From Triatoma infestans (lineage: Eukaryota > Arthropoda > Insecta > Hemiptera > Reduviidae), in NCBI GenBank assembly GCA_011037195.1, contig JAAEAF010002359.1:62001-126000 (forward strand): 64,000 nt of DNA. The letters run 5' to 3'. The notes below the pieces were generated by a model. It did not search any database. It had not been told where the DNA came from and worked only from the letters and a program-made list of their open reading frames with translations. This document shows, in pieces, positions 20,401-32,109 of this stretch (the stretch's first letter is position 1; every line of letters begins with the position of its first letter). The translations under genes and the position numbers were made by a program.

Positions 20401-23400
20401 CCGTTTATCCTAGCTTTCCTGCTTCCGAAAATTATGTTTTGACATGCTTTTTGAGTCGCTGAAAGTTAAAGCAATTAATTCATTTATTCCAAAGGAAGAC
20501 TGGCACGTTTTCACATCGGTCAAATGTTTCGGTTCACATCAGTCAAACTTTACTGTTTTTTTGTTCGCGGTAACAAACACTCTCAACCAGTCATATTCTT
20601 CAAGTTCTGCTTCAAACATTTCTTCGAGAAGTTCTTCATTGAAATTAAGGGCGGGCGACTGGAGAATCTACGATAATAGTATATCCTCTAAAGCTCTTTT
20701 CTGTATCGCGGCCCAACTAGAGTATGATCCAACATTTAGAAGATGAAATTCCAATAAACGGTAAATTCCAATGACAGTTGTATTACAGGTATTCATACCG
20801 ATAGAAGTTGTTAATGTTCGATTGAGGACCACATTTCTTGATTGCACTTTGATTGAATATTACTAAGATTTCGAAATTATGGTGTGACAACTTCGAAAAA
20901 AAGGAGAATTTCAGAATTCATATAATTAATGATTATATTAAGAAAATATTTACACTTGACTTAAAATCTTTTATTAATAAAACGTATAATTTCATATAAT
21001 ACATAGCATCAGACTAAAATGCGCCTCTACAGCTGAATGGTACAGACTGCCTGCCAAACTAAAATCTGCAGGACCAAACTGTTCTGGTCAGGATTTGTGT
21101 GATATGTTAATATAAGAGCATAAACTGTTTCTGGCTTCCGCCTCTTCAAGTGAAGCTAAGGTTTCTCTCAAAATAGTTACTTTACAACTTTACAAGAGAG
21201 TAAAGTTTATACAAAGCGGGTTTGGCTGGAATACTCTTCCAAAATTTGAATTTCTGTTACATAGCAGAATGTATCCAATTCGGCGGCTTTGTTGGTGTTT
21301 CTATTACTCCTATTTTTACCTCGTAACCTTTCGTAATTCTACATTTTCTATATATTTTTATTTCAATTGGTACAACATCGGCAATGATTCAGGCTGCTTC
21401 CTATGAAATAGTTAAGACCCTTTAATAATTCTCAACACAGAGAAGTCTTCTCTGAAGTCTTGGGAATTTATTTAGATCACTAATTTTGGTAGTTTTCATA
21501 CCTAAGATTAAGGCATAACTGCTCAATTATGTATCACTTGCAATGCTTCACAACCAATACACCAATAAACTTTAGCTGATCTTGAAAGCATATTGATCAG
21601 TTGCAAACTTTCATCGGTGACATATTTAATATGATCATTCCAGGAGAAGCAAGTATCAAAAAAACTCCCAGGTATTTAAGTTCCTTCACAATCTATAAAC
21701 ACTTGTTTGCATTCATTTAGAGATAATGAAACAGACATTATTCTCTTTCTTGATATAATGATTCCATTAGATTTTTTTTTTTAATTAAACTCGCTTTTTA
21801 TTATTGGATGGCCATTGTTCAATAATCCTCATGCAGGAATTTCCAACGTATTCCAACTCTTACTTTACTACCTTTCGCCTTGACTGCATTTAGTAAATCG
21901 TCAGCAAAGGCCACCACTTATAACTCTTTTGATGTTTTTATTTTTATTTATTTAATTATTTATTTATTTATGTATTTTTTTTGTTTTTTGGGACGACTCT
22001 TTTAATAGCGAGTCATATTGCAGAATCCAAAAACCTGGGCTGCATGACCCCTGAGGACAGCCTTGTATTAATTATCTTTCCATTGATTATTATGTGGTGG
22101 TTTTAATTTTAGCTTCTTTATTATTTTAGATTAATTTATTATTAAGAGTACGGAGGTTCAAGGGCATTGAATTTTTGAGGCCACCAGGCAGCTTTCACGT
22201 CTAATGACATCAACAGTACAACCATCTCTTTGCTGCCCAAGCCCCTTTCTACGTATTCTTTCACCTCTATAATTGCATTCAGAGTATTTCGTGTGTGAAC
22301 AGAATATCTAAAAACGAAAAATCGCAGGAAGCTCAAACTTAGTATTCAGTTTAGATACTACCATCGCATCTGACATGAAGGTTTCGTTGCCCGATTTCGC
22401 CAATCCTTCTGGACCTTACTGATTGTTTTTTCATTTTTCTGCGATTTTATCGACAATGGCCTCAGCTTAGTAAACTTCGTATATTATCTACTACATAAAA
22501 AGCTATCACTTTGGTTTGAAACATTTTCTCATGAAAATTGTTTGTGAGGGGTTTTGGGAGATCAGTAGTGTTAAGGTTTTCTCTAAAGGACCATTTCAAT
22601 ACAGTGTATGATTTACCACCTATATAGTACTATTGATGTAGGTTAGAAGTATTACTAGATTTCCAAGGTTGGAGAAAACAGTTAACCGGAGGTGGACTGT
22701 ACAGAATACGATTATGAGTTTTTTGGAATTTTATCGAAAACTGCTCCAACGATTTTGTTGAAATGCTTAGTGGACGATAAAGTGTATCACTTTTATTTCA
22801 AACTTTTTTTTAAAAAAAAAGATTTTAGAATGTTTGTATTTACGTGGTCTTGAGACAGAGGGCGCCCTCAGGTGTATGTGTATATATATATAACCCCACA
22901 AGCTTTTTTTTATTTATGGCTAATCCTTATAAACGTTTCTAAACATTGCTATTTTAAAGAATTATCTGAAATGAAATTGTATTAATTGGAGTAAGAAAAA
23001 TCATCTTGAGTGTTTTATACCAGATATTTTATAATGAAAGAAATGTTTAATTTAAGAACTTCTATTTTAATGTTATTAATATATATCCGCATATTCATCC
23101 AAAACTCAAAATTTGTTTAATTAAAGATAGACAACTGTTTTTTTTTTTTTTAAATTTCGAGATTAAAAACCACTTGAATTTGTAGGTTTAAGAAGTGTAA
23201 TAGTTTAACTACTGATTTTAATGGAATAATAAACATATTATTCATTCAGCTATTCTAGAAAAGAATACAGTTAATTAATGTGTAAAGTTACTCATTTTCC
23301 GCTTATTTTCTTTTTCGTCAAAATCATTAGTACAACTTCTGTCATTACTTTTTTTTAATAATTATTGTCAAATTTTAACATAAATGTTGAAAAAAAAAAG

Positions 23401-23682
23401 TTGACATTATTGCAGAAAACTTGTATTTGTATGTATTTCTAATTACAATTACTTTTTTTTTCAGGACATGCTACTTCATACAATGATACAATTATTGCCG
23501 GAGATATAGAGAGTTTAAAATTTGCATGCTATTATTGCAAAGATGATCATGTTGTTGCAATTACTACTGTTGGGGTGGATCCTCTGGCAGCACAATACGC
23601 TGAACTAATTTACAATGGAAATACCCTGTATAAGAAAGATATATCTGAAAAATCACTGTCATTGTCAACGAGTAAAATTTAA
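14481..23682 (+). CDS. AIFM3: AIFM3-like Rieske/FAD oxidoreductase, copy 1
   Basis: Apoptosis-inducing factor 3 family: an N-terminal Rieske [2Fe-2S] domain fused to a pyridine-nucleotide-disulfide oxidoreductase; the vertebrate protein is mitochondrial. Exons: 14481-14562, 14643-14821, 14900-15076, 16033-16199, 16668-16792, 16925-17058, 17883-18217, 20085-20301, 23465-23682. All junctions are GT-AG and phases join without a stop (544 codons plus a leading partial codon). Rieske ligands are KCSHYG and CPWHGACF. The FAD loop is VGGGPAGQ across exons 3-4, ATGSVPRKL follows, the NAD(P)H loop is ILGTSFIGME, and GIFAGGD binds FAD. The C-terminal exon encodes the domain containing ACYYCKDD. The true start is uncertain: the anchor exon is a relic, and the first internal ATG (14644) would give 516 aa beginning at the Rieske domain. 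Confidence 0.9.
17300..17375 (+). repeat. Dispersed-repeat fragment next to a SINE
   Basis: The AAGAGGAAGTATTGCAGTCG start and the CGGAGTTTTCATC segment of the dispersed repeat are present and then stop where a minus-strand SINE begins. The SINE may have inserted into the repeat. Confidence 0.5.
17389..17550 (-). repeat. tRNA-derived SINE, minus strand, 3'-truncated
   Basis: Read on the minus strand it starts with a polymerase III A-box region (AATTAGCTCAGTG) and has a B-box GATTCGAATCC, then the GCTCACTGCCCGAAGATG body seen in the full copy at 35707. The AAATTAAA tail is missing. It lies in intron 6 of AIFM3 copy 1. Confidence 0.75.
18512..19316. mobile_element. Harbinger-type DNA transposon, 805 bp, non-autonomous
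   Basis: The ends are inverted repeats of about 40 bp: AGGAGGCTACAGACCATGCA at the left and, reversed, AGGTGGCTACAGACTATGCA at the right, continuing into TGTATTCGCGATTCGTG. Both ends are flanked by TTA (18509-18511 and 19317-19319), the 3-bp TWA duplication typical of PIF/Harbinger. Inside are two short coding starts pointing away from the ends. One, on plus at 18803, begins MTEEDNRQEYEWSDV, like the Myb/SANT partner protein. The other, on minus from 19044, begins MESDDDLATASAVL and continues into a lysine/arginine-rich stretch, like a Harbinger transposase N-terminus. The catalytic part is absent, so this is a deletion derivative. It lies in intron 7 of AIFM3 copy 1. Confidence 0.75.
19403..19545 (-). 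repeat. SINE 3' part, minus strand
   Basis: Reversed, it reads through the SINE body (GTCCGATGATGGACAG-like and ACTGAGAAGG segments) to the tail ATAGATGTTGGCACGCCTTAAATTAAA. The tRNA-like head is missing. Confidence 0.65.
21230..22090 (-). pseudogene. Non-LTR retrotransposon reverse-transcriptase fragment
   Basis: On the minus strand, frames interrupted by shifts encode a QGCPQGSC motif near 22050, as in the reverse transcriptase of I/Jockey-like LINEs, then a degenerate YADD-like region and an ELKYLGVFL segment near 21680. These occur in the family's normal order. The element is truncated at both ends and lies in intron 8 of AIFM3 copy 1. Confidence 0.65.
22280..22910 (+). repeat. Dispersed-repeat copy
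   Basis: It has the GTGTGTGAACAGAATATC, CAGTTTAGATACTACCATCG, CATCTGACATGAAGG, TTAACCGGAGGTGG and GAGACAGAGGGCGC segments in the usual order, ending in a TATATA run. It lies in intron 8 of AIFM3 copy 1. Confidence 0.6.
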
Positions 23683-24989
23683 TATGTTTTGATTGAATTT
23701 ATAATGGTGCTCTATTTTCATTGTTAGTCTATTTTACTTCACAAACTATTTTTTATTTTTTTCTGTATGTTTTCGGAATAAGTAGTATATACTCAAAGAA
23801 GCTGTGCTGTTACATCACACCAGTATTAACCTATTTATTTATATAGATGTAATTTTTCCAAGTTAAATGCACCGGTGATAGAATAATGCATTGTTTTTAG
23901 AATAGTTAATTATGCTTCCTTGAATCACCAAAGATTCACCTCTGGCCTACCAGTTATATCGGGCGAGCTATTATTAGAATTATGCAACCCGCCCTGAAAA
24001 TTATGAAGTAAGATGAAAGTATAAATATTCAGTAATATAAATGTCAGGGATGTGTCTAGAATATCTTGTTTTTTGGACTTTGTGCTTCTACTAGAGGATT
24101 GTAATAGGAGTATAAAGCTTACATTCATTCGACAACTATGCTTAGTATATATATTCATCAAATTGCTTTTCTACCAAATGAATTTTTTTTTTTTTTACCA
24201 AATTAAACCAACTGTTTGTTCAAAGGCTTAAATTCAAGAATGTTTATTCTGACTGAAAACCTTTCATTTCCATGAATAAAGTTTATTGCATTAAAAGAGC
24301 TTACAATTTGTTTGAAAATTTTTTTTTTTTTTAATTGAATGAAAGATATAATTTGATTAAAAAGTGCTACAACAGTAAATCAAAAACTGGCTTTTGTAGT
24401 CTTGACGCACATCCGGACACGTCTTCTGGCAGGTTTTAAATTCCTAAGAAGTTTAGGATTTTGATAATTTCTCTGGGGTACTGCAAATTTAATAGATGAA
24501 AATTAAAGCGCTAAAACACCTCTAAATTCTATAACTTCTACTCTAAATTTGTGTATTTACTTTTAACAAACACATAAAGCAAGATAATGAAGGAGTCACT
24601 CGAATAAGGCATGAAATAATATAAAATATATACCGGTGGATAGGATCTATGGCGAACGCTTCCTATAAACATTGAATATATATCCCTGATGTTTACTGGT
24701 TGCATACATAGACAATATTTTATGAGCCTTGTAAGAATAAGTACGCTGTAATTTTTTTTTTACTTAATTTTATATTAGCCGAAGAAGTATATAAGTAAAA
24801 TGAATATATATTAGTCTGATATTCTGTCAAAAGCAAATAAAGATATTTTTATTTTGTTGTGTTACTTTCGAGTTTAATATTCCTTATAAAATGAATTTGT
24901 TAACAGTTATGTAAAGTCAGGGGTACCGCACTGATTTGGCACATGGAGGTTAGAGATTAGCAGAGCTCCCCTTAGATTTCCTCGCCTGG

Positions 24990-25470
24990 CGAATGGTTTG
25001 TATATGTGTGTGTTAACAGAATATCTCAAAAACCAAATGTCGTAGGAAGCTAACTTGGTATTCCGTTTAGGTACTACCATCGCATCCGTCAAAAAGATTT
25101 CGGCAAAATCATCAACCGGAAGCGACTCACCGTTTTTTTTTTTTATATAATTTCCTTGAAAACGGCTCCGACGATTTTCTTTAAACTTCGTACTATCTAC
25201 CCATACCTATACTATTATTTGAAACATTTTCCCGGGAAAATTCATTTTCTGGGGTAACAGTTGCGTTATGCTATTCTCTAAAGTACAATTTCAGTATAGT
25301 ATATGGTTCTTAGCCCATACATAATATTAATACGCATTGGATGTATTGATAGAATTCAAAATTTGAAGAAATTCAGTTAACCGGAAGTGCGACTTTAAAT
25401 TTTCTTGAAAACCACTATAATGATTTCCTTTAAACTTGGTTTGCTAATTCACAGATAACAATATCAGATT
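24990..25470 (+). repeat. Dispersed-repeat copy
   Basis: It carries ATATCTCAAAAACCAAATG, TTCCGTTTAGGTACTACC followed by ATCGCATCCG, then ATCAACCGGAAGCG, GATTTTCTTTAAACTTCGTA and TTAACCGGAAGTGCGAC. It is one of the better preserved copies. Confidence 0.6.
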
Positions 25471-26254
25471 TTTTTAATATGTTAGGCATTTTTATGAAAA
25501 AAAACTCAAAGGAACATACCTCGGTTAGAATCAGATTAAATTGTTGCATACGTCTTATTTAAAAAAGGGAGACCTGAAACTGGTCCCATATTGAAGACTA
25601 CAAAATGTGATTATGAAGTCGCTAAACTGCAGTGTTTACTTTGGTCTGCTATTATCCAAATATTAACTTCATTGGTGCAGAAGTCATCACGACATTTAGT
25701 GCAATAATAAATTCCTAATTATGTTTTCAGTTGGGCGATATATCCTATTTTATATTAGCTTTTGCACCATATTCTAAAGGCAAAGAGATGTTGATCTAGC
25801 ATCTTCAGAAAAAGTGAAGAGCTACAGTTAGTAGCGCACCTTGTTAGTGAAGGTCAGAATTAAGTAGCGATGGGAACCGCGTCCTTTCTATTAAACTCCC
25901 CAATAAAATTCGCGTTTGGCAATACTTACCCTTAGCCATTCGTGGGCTGTTATGCCAAAGATAATGTAAATTGCAACTATGGCGCTACCTACAAATTAAA
26001 TGTTTATATATCTAATTTGGGGAGCTGCGGCGTTGAAGCATTTTTCTGCACTTTTAACATAATTTGTATAAGATTTGGTTTACACATACACATACTTTAG
26101 TTGATTCACACACCGGAAGAGAATAGTTCTTTTTACTTTTCTATGGCTGAGTATTTTCAGCGAAGTAAATTTTGTATGAAATATCACAGTTAAATAAGCA
26201 TTTCATATCTTATCAGTCAAGGGCGGGGATTTGTTCAGTCGTAGCGCAATCGTA

Positions 26255-27035
26255 TCCATTTAAGGGGGGTTTTTGTAGGAGGAATGTGGTTATGTTTTCC
26301 TATAAACTGCGATTTTAGTTTATTGTACAGTTCTATCATCTAAATGATATTGTTACGTGCTAGGTATCCCGTCTGGAGTAATAGATATGCATTACCTACT
26401 AATCAAACCAAACTCAAATTGAACGCATCTTTGATCTCTTTAAAATGGTTTTTAAATCGTCAGGACGTTTATACGACAATGGCCACAAGAGGTTTTAAAG
26501 AAAAAAGAATGCTCTACATTTAGGGTACCACTGGTGCCTTCTCTTTTGGGTAGGAGAGTATATGTTGAGAACGAAATCCCTAAAGAGCTCCCATTGCCAT
26601 ATAAACATCTCCTTTTAATCTCTATTTTGTAACAACTAAATAATATTTCTCATACCAAAACACATTTCAACACTAAAGTTAATTCATTCTGAACGCATTC
26701 TTTTATTTTCCCACATTAGTGCAACAATAACCATGTGTTAAATGTTCACTAAATAATTTGTATTTTTGGCAGCTTTGCTCTACATGAATTAGAATTAAAT
26801 TGTTGCCGAAACTCCAAGTTTGAAGATAAGTTTTTTTTTTTTGCAGTTTCCTGGATTTTCTGCTTAAAAACACCGACGGATTTTATGAACTTTGGTATAC
26901 TAAATCAATATAGAGATTTATCACTTTTGTTTGGAATTTTTTCCGAGAAATTCATTAAAAAAATTTTGGTTGAGGGTGGAGGTTATATTTTCCTTGAAAA
27001 ATCATTTTATTAATTTTAGATTCTTCCATTGATTT
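26255..27035 (+). repeat. Dispersed-repeat fragments
   Basis: Two pieces (about 26255-26350 and 26800-27035) show the GGTTATGTTTTCC and TTCTATCATCTAAATGAT segments and the TTTCTGCTTAAAAACACCGA and GGTTATATTTTCC segments. Unrelated sequence lies between them. Confidence 0.45.
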
Positions 27036-27554
27036 ATCATAGGCAAGTCGTATGAGTGTAGCCGACTTTTTGAGCACACCAGATTTTTGTATATTGCTAT
27101 CTAGTCTCAAATGTCTGCCAGGTGAAAGTTTTTCTGCCCTTCGGTCATCTGCCGGTAACCTTATTGCTTTCTTACCTTATTTGGCTTCATCTAATGTTAC
27201 GGTCATGTTTAGTTTCCCTTCAACCTTCCTAAATATTGCATTTCTGTAGCTTGCAATTATCTTTTATCTGATTCTCTGAATTACCATAAGTGAGAATTGG
27301 AAACTTATGTGGATCATACGCTAGGTACCATTCAGTTTTCTTTGAGACATCCATCTTGCTAACAATTTCCTATTAATGTCATAAAATACATCCTAGCAAC
27401 CATTAACCTTTTTTAAATTTATCCCTCATTCTTACAAATGCACTCAACATAATCCCGAGATATTTACACTTGCTTACTCATTCTCTTTCCTTGACATCGC
27501 CATATATTTTATTTTGTTCGTGATTTGTGTTGACAGCCATGTGTCTTCTTCCTA

Positions 27555-27645
27555 ACTGTTCGTGTTTATGTGTGTGTGTGTGTGAAGAGAGAGATCAATA
27601 TCTCAAAAACGAAAAATTGCTCAAACTTATTATTCTATTTGGATA
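27555..27645 (+). repeat. Dispersed-repeat fragment with GT microsatellite
   Basis: A (TG)n run is followed by ATATCTCAAAAACGAAAAATTG and a diverged TATTCTATTTGGATAGTAC, matching the centre of the dispersed repeat. Confidence 0.5.
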
Positions 27646-28425
27646 GTACAATGTAATTACTTCTCCTAACTGCCTGGGATGTATTTGATCTCTCCACCAA
27701 CTCTGTATTTATGTTAAGAATAATAAGTAAAATGTGAAGTTAAAGAAAATTTTCTCTAAATGAAAGAAGAAAATTTATATTATGTATAATTGTATACAAG
27801 AGAAAGTCGAGTGAAAATTTCACGCCAGGTTTTTTATGAAGTCATTTATAAGGAGAAAAAAAAATGGTACGCAATATTACCTACCTTATATTGTGCTCTT
27901 TATATTTAATTCTGAGGATTGCTCGTTGGCCGTAACATACGTACAACATTTGTGGTAACTTCCTATTTTTTTTATTAAAGCATTATTCACGGTTTTTATT
28001 TCTCAGTGAGGTCCAAGCTCTTTCCAGGAACCTTTGTCACATGCTTTCTCGATGTCTATAAAGCCCAAGAACACTTCCTTATCATATCAAATTCGATGGC
28101 TCCGTCACAGATTCACCTCAACAAGCATATTAAGTCCTAAATACTTGTTCCTGGATGAAAGCTGCACTGTTCTTATGCAAACTGATATTCTACTTCTTTA
28201 TTTAAGTCTTCGACCGTTAAAATTCGAACATGGATTTTTCTGTATAATTGGAGCCTTGTCTGCCAGCATCCATTAAATTATTGGATTTTAATTAAACATG
28301 GATTTTCCTGGAATACACAACAGAGAAATTTCTCTTTAGTTGGCATGTAGATATAGATGTAGGTTTTGTAGAGGATTATTATAGTGCGACCTGAAAGATG
28401 TATTGTGTCCCCGGAGCCTTCTCAG

Positions 28426-28601
28426 TGCACTGCCGGCCTCCAGTGTTCTCTAACTACAGACAGCCCTGCCCACCACGGGACAGTGAGTTAGAAGAGGCTC
28501 CTAGGAAGAGAAAATCTAAGGGCAGCATGCTGGATTCGAACCCGGGACCTCCGCGTTGATAGTTCAGCGCACTACTACTGAGCTAATCCCTTCCTTGGTT
28601 G
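28426..28601 (-). repeat. tRNA-derived SINE, minus strand, 3'-truncated
   Basis: Reversed, it starts AAGGAAGGGATTAGCTCAGT, has the B-box GGTTCGAATCC, and the CACTGTCCCGTGG and CCGGAGGCCGGCAG-like body segments. It ends at GGCTCCGGGG without the usual tail. It is inserted in the decayed LINE. Confidence 0.8.
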
Positions 28602-30819
28602 GAGCATTCTCTGGTAGCATCCTTTTAATTACTAGATTTTAATTAAACATGGATTTTTCCTGGAACTCACACGAGAGAAATGTCTCTATAAGTTGGAGCA
28701 TAATCTATTAGCATGTTTTTTATTATTGGTACGATTATCGATAATTCCCAGTCTTTAAGATTATCGTTGTGCTTTACCTGGGCAATTCCATGAAATAACA
28801 ATCCTGTCCACCCATGTATTTGCTTGAGCATTTCAGCAGCTATTCCATCGTATCCGCCGCTTTACCTACTTTCAGTGTTTTCAAACCTGCCAATTTTCTC
28901 TTTTACTATAGGTTCGTCCGCGCCTTTCTACATGCTGTTTTCAGCTCCACTGGCAAATCCATTTTCCTCTTAAACATTTTCTCCCTCTTTAATATTCTAT
29001 CTCCATCGTTCCATTATTTGTCTTTCATCCTTATCCCATCTATGTAATTTTTCCATCTTTATCTCTTACATATTGGATTGGACATTCTTTTTCCTTCCTC
29101 ACGTTCTTCAGCACTTTAAAAAACAATTTCCGGCTTGTCTTTGCCTTTTTTCCCATAAAATCACTAAACTCTTTCCACTCTTTTCTTGCTCTTTGTATTC
29201 TTCCAATTTTTCTTGGCGTTCGTCCTCTAAATATAGCTTCCACAGTTCCTTTTTCTTTTCCACCCTAATTTCCCAGATTCTGTCCACCATCCGGTTCTTA
29301 TGAATCCGTTCCCGCATTTAACTTCACCACAGACTTCCCCAATTGCTTTAGAGTTGGCTTTTCTAAATTCAAAGTATCTTTGAATCTTAGTGAGTCTTTT
29401 CCTTCCTCTATTTTATTAGAAAAAGCTTTCTGAATTTTTTCTCCTTTTAACTTGTAAACATTTATTTTTCCATAATGTTTTTCTTTTGTTTTGTCCTAAG
29501 AAGTTTATATAGTGCCTTCTAAAATTTGTTTATATGTAGTGATCACTTCCCAGCTCGGATCTACTTCTTAATTGCACGTCTCTTAGTTTATTTAGCATAC
29601 TTCGTTTCCAGAATACGATTATTGAGAGAACTTTTTGATCTCATTATGATAATATTTTTTATTGAATATTGCGATCATTGGAAACGCATAATTGAAACAG
29701 TTTTTGCCCATTATTATTTCTAAGATTTTCTCCATGGGGGAAACGAAATTCATAATCTACTTGACATTCAACGACTCTTCGATTAAGATCTCTCAGTATG
29801 AGAAGTTTATCTCCTACATCATAATGGTTTCCTGTAGACTTTTGAAGAACTCATCCTTAGTCAATTCATCCTCATTACAACCATCTCTCTTTTGTGACCC
29901 GATCAGTAGCTTCAAAGTTATCGCATTTTCTTTATCACATTTCCAATTCTCAATTTGATTTGCTATATCTTAGTGGATAACATATCCTACTCTGCTTTTG
30001 CTTGAGTTTTCATTGGGGCACCCGACTACACAAATATGAACTTATCTGTCTACATAACCTGAATCTTCTTTCTTCGCCTTAGTTACTGCTACTGCTATCA
30101 CTAGGACTACCATTTCGTTTCTTCTACTAGCTCTAAACTTTCCCAGCCAATCCACTTACATTCTAACAGGTCTATGCCGCCGCCATTCTTTTAATCATAT
30201 GCATTCGGCAATGCGCGGGATTGGCTCACAGAACTCTGGCATAGTGGATACCTCCTCTAAAGGTCTTGGATCTTCAACCGTACGTAAGATATGTTTCCTT
30301 AATCCAGACAATCTGGTCTGATCCATTCAGGGTACTGTGCCCTTTCCTCTTTTCACAACAGGGATTAGAACCGGCCATGTCATTGTTGATTCCCTTGAAA
30401 TCTTCATTAAAAAAATATTTTAATTGACCTCGTAATACTCCTGATTATATATTGTAAATTATTTATGCCAACATTTCTGCACTTCTTCTTTCTACTTTAC
30501 AATTATATTTCTAAATGTTTGCTTCTCCCTCCTATTAAAAAAAAGGGGTGTAGGGATTGAGAAGATTTTGTAATTTGACCTTGTTTATATATGAAAATCT
30601 TCAAATTTAAAATAAGTCATATCTTTAAAATTCTGAAATAAAATACGATATACAATTACAAACTTAAAGCGGAGTTTTGTACATATCATTATCTACATAA
30701 ACACGTAACCCTTAATCAGAACTATACAATAATTTGAGCACCACTGCTTATTTAGATATGAAAATGTAGAGGAGAGTGCTTCATCTTAAAAAATATTGAT
30801 TTAACAAAGATATAAAACC

Positions 30820-31010
30820 TTGTTCTATATGTAATCGAAAAGAGGAGCAAGATGTTTTTCATTTTGTTGCCAAGTGCTGTATTAAAGAATTCTGCAAACA
30901 GCGGAACTTATTTTCAAGGGGCTATTATACTATTCAATGGACAAGGTTGGCCTAATCTAATTAATTTTAATAAATTGCTTGTGATTACAGATTAGCTTAA
31001 CCGTAGAATT
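30820..31010 (+). pseudogene. LINE 3' coding fragment with zinc-knuckle-like motif
   Basis: On the plus strand a frame encodes CSICNRKEEQDVFHFVAKC, the cysteine/histidine motif (CxxC...H...C) seen at the C-terminus of many arthropod LINE proteins, then about 25 more residues and a stop. Nothing of the reverse transcriptase remains upstream. Confidence 0.55.
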
Positions 31011-31189
31011 TAATTATTAGTTTTCTTCCCCAAATTAGAATGTACGTTTGAAAATTATTTAAAAAAAAATTAAAATTATTTTAAAAAAACTTGTTTGTAT
31101 TATTTGACTTGGTTTATTAATTTTATCCATTTATCAGTTTATTTATGATTGTTTTGGGTAAATTTATTAATTATATTTTTTGAAGATGA

Positions 31190-31245
31190 AAATGCAACGG
31201 ATAAGGCAAATGACCATAGATGTTCACGGACCTTAAATTAAAAAA
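31190..31245 (+). repeat. SINE tail fragment
   Basis: AATGACCATAGATGTTC followed by ACGGACCTTAAATTAAAAA matches the 3' end of the full SINE at 35707. Confidence 0.5.
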
Positions 31246-32109
31246 ATCTTTATCTAATTAAAGTTATTCTAATTAAAACTGATTAAATTTAATTTTATCT
31301 TAATAGTGAATTTAATAATTTTATTATTATTCTTTTTGTGCCTTTTTCTAATTTCTCCTCCCAATTTCCCTCTCTATATTTCCAATTTTGCTAACGATCC
31401 GTCGCTCATTGACTATTTATTGAGCCTGTATGTCAATATGTAATCATCGTGTGAATGTTTTATTACGGAAGATTGTAGGATGAGACGTTGAGGGAAATTT
31501 AATAGTAAAATTCATGGGGGGTTTGTATTTGATAGCTCCTTTTCTGATGGCTTTGTACATTGTATCCTCTCGCCTTCAAAAGTAGGGGAATATGTGAGAA
31601 TTTGTATGTGGAAACAGACGACATTCTTTAGCGAGGCAGGCGTCAACGTTGGGCTAGTTCTCATTAGATGCCCACATCAATTACTTCTATTACTGTATGT
31701 GAAGTATCAGTCAATTGAAATGTTAGGCTGGATATTCTGACGTGCCAAGGTTCCTAAAGAGCGATTGGTCTTTTCTCATTAGGACCATTATGAAGTAGGA
31801 AAAAATTAGCAGTATTAAACAAATAAGATTCATGGTTACTTCAAGAACTACCCATGAAATAATTATAACGCTTTTGGTCGTTTCGTTTCTATGATATTGT
31901 CTGGATCGCAGATGATTAAATATTTATTTCTCACATATGGATGCAAAGTTACATTTGTGGCGATTTATATCTATTAAAATTATGGTTTCCTAGGTAAATA
32001 TTAATACTAATCATTTATAAAATCAAAAAGCCTTTCGTAGTGTAGGTGAATACACAGAAAATGTTGCATTTAGAATTATAGTGATTTTTTAAATTATGTT
32101 ATTTTACAC

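Larger units (their letters stand above)
27060..30380 (-). pseudogene. Decayed non-LTR retrotransposon, minus strand
   Basis: Read on the minus strand from 30380 down, scattered frames follow LINE order. An endonuclease-like part comes first (around 29950-30150). It is followed by a basic segment near 29040-29243 whose KTSRKLFFKVLKNVRKEKEC and CPIQYVRDKDGKI resemble the linker before the reverse transcriptase of RTE/Jockey-like elements. Reverse-transcriptase-like pieces lie at 28030-28280 (antisense), and the C-terminal end near 27060-27240. Frames are broken throughout and a SINE interrupts the element, so it is long dead. Confidence 0.6.
23683..32109. other. Gap between the two AIFM3-like genes
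   Basis: No host gene was recognised in these 8.4 kb. AATAAA poly(A) candidates for copy 1 lie near 24275 and 24836. The rest holds dispersed-repeat fragments, a long decayed minus-strand LINE (27060-30380), a SINE within it, a plus-strand LINE 3' piece and a SINE tail, each listed separately. The promoter of copy 2 should lie just upstream of 32110 but has no clear TATA or initiator. Confidence 0.5.

Noticed and set aside
27052..29303. Several plus-strand open frames of 65-80 codons
   Set aside because: They are antisense to a decayed minus-strand LINE whose own frames show family motifs.
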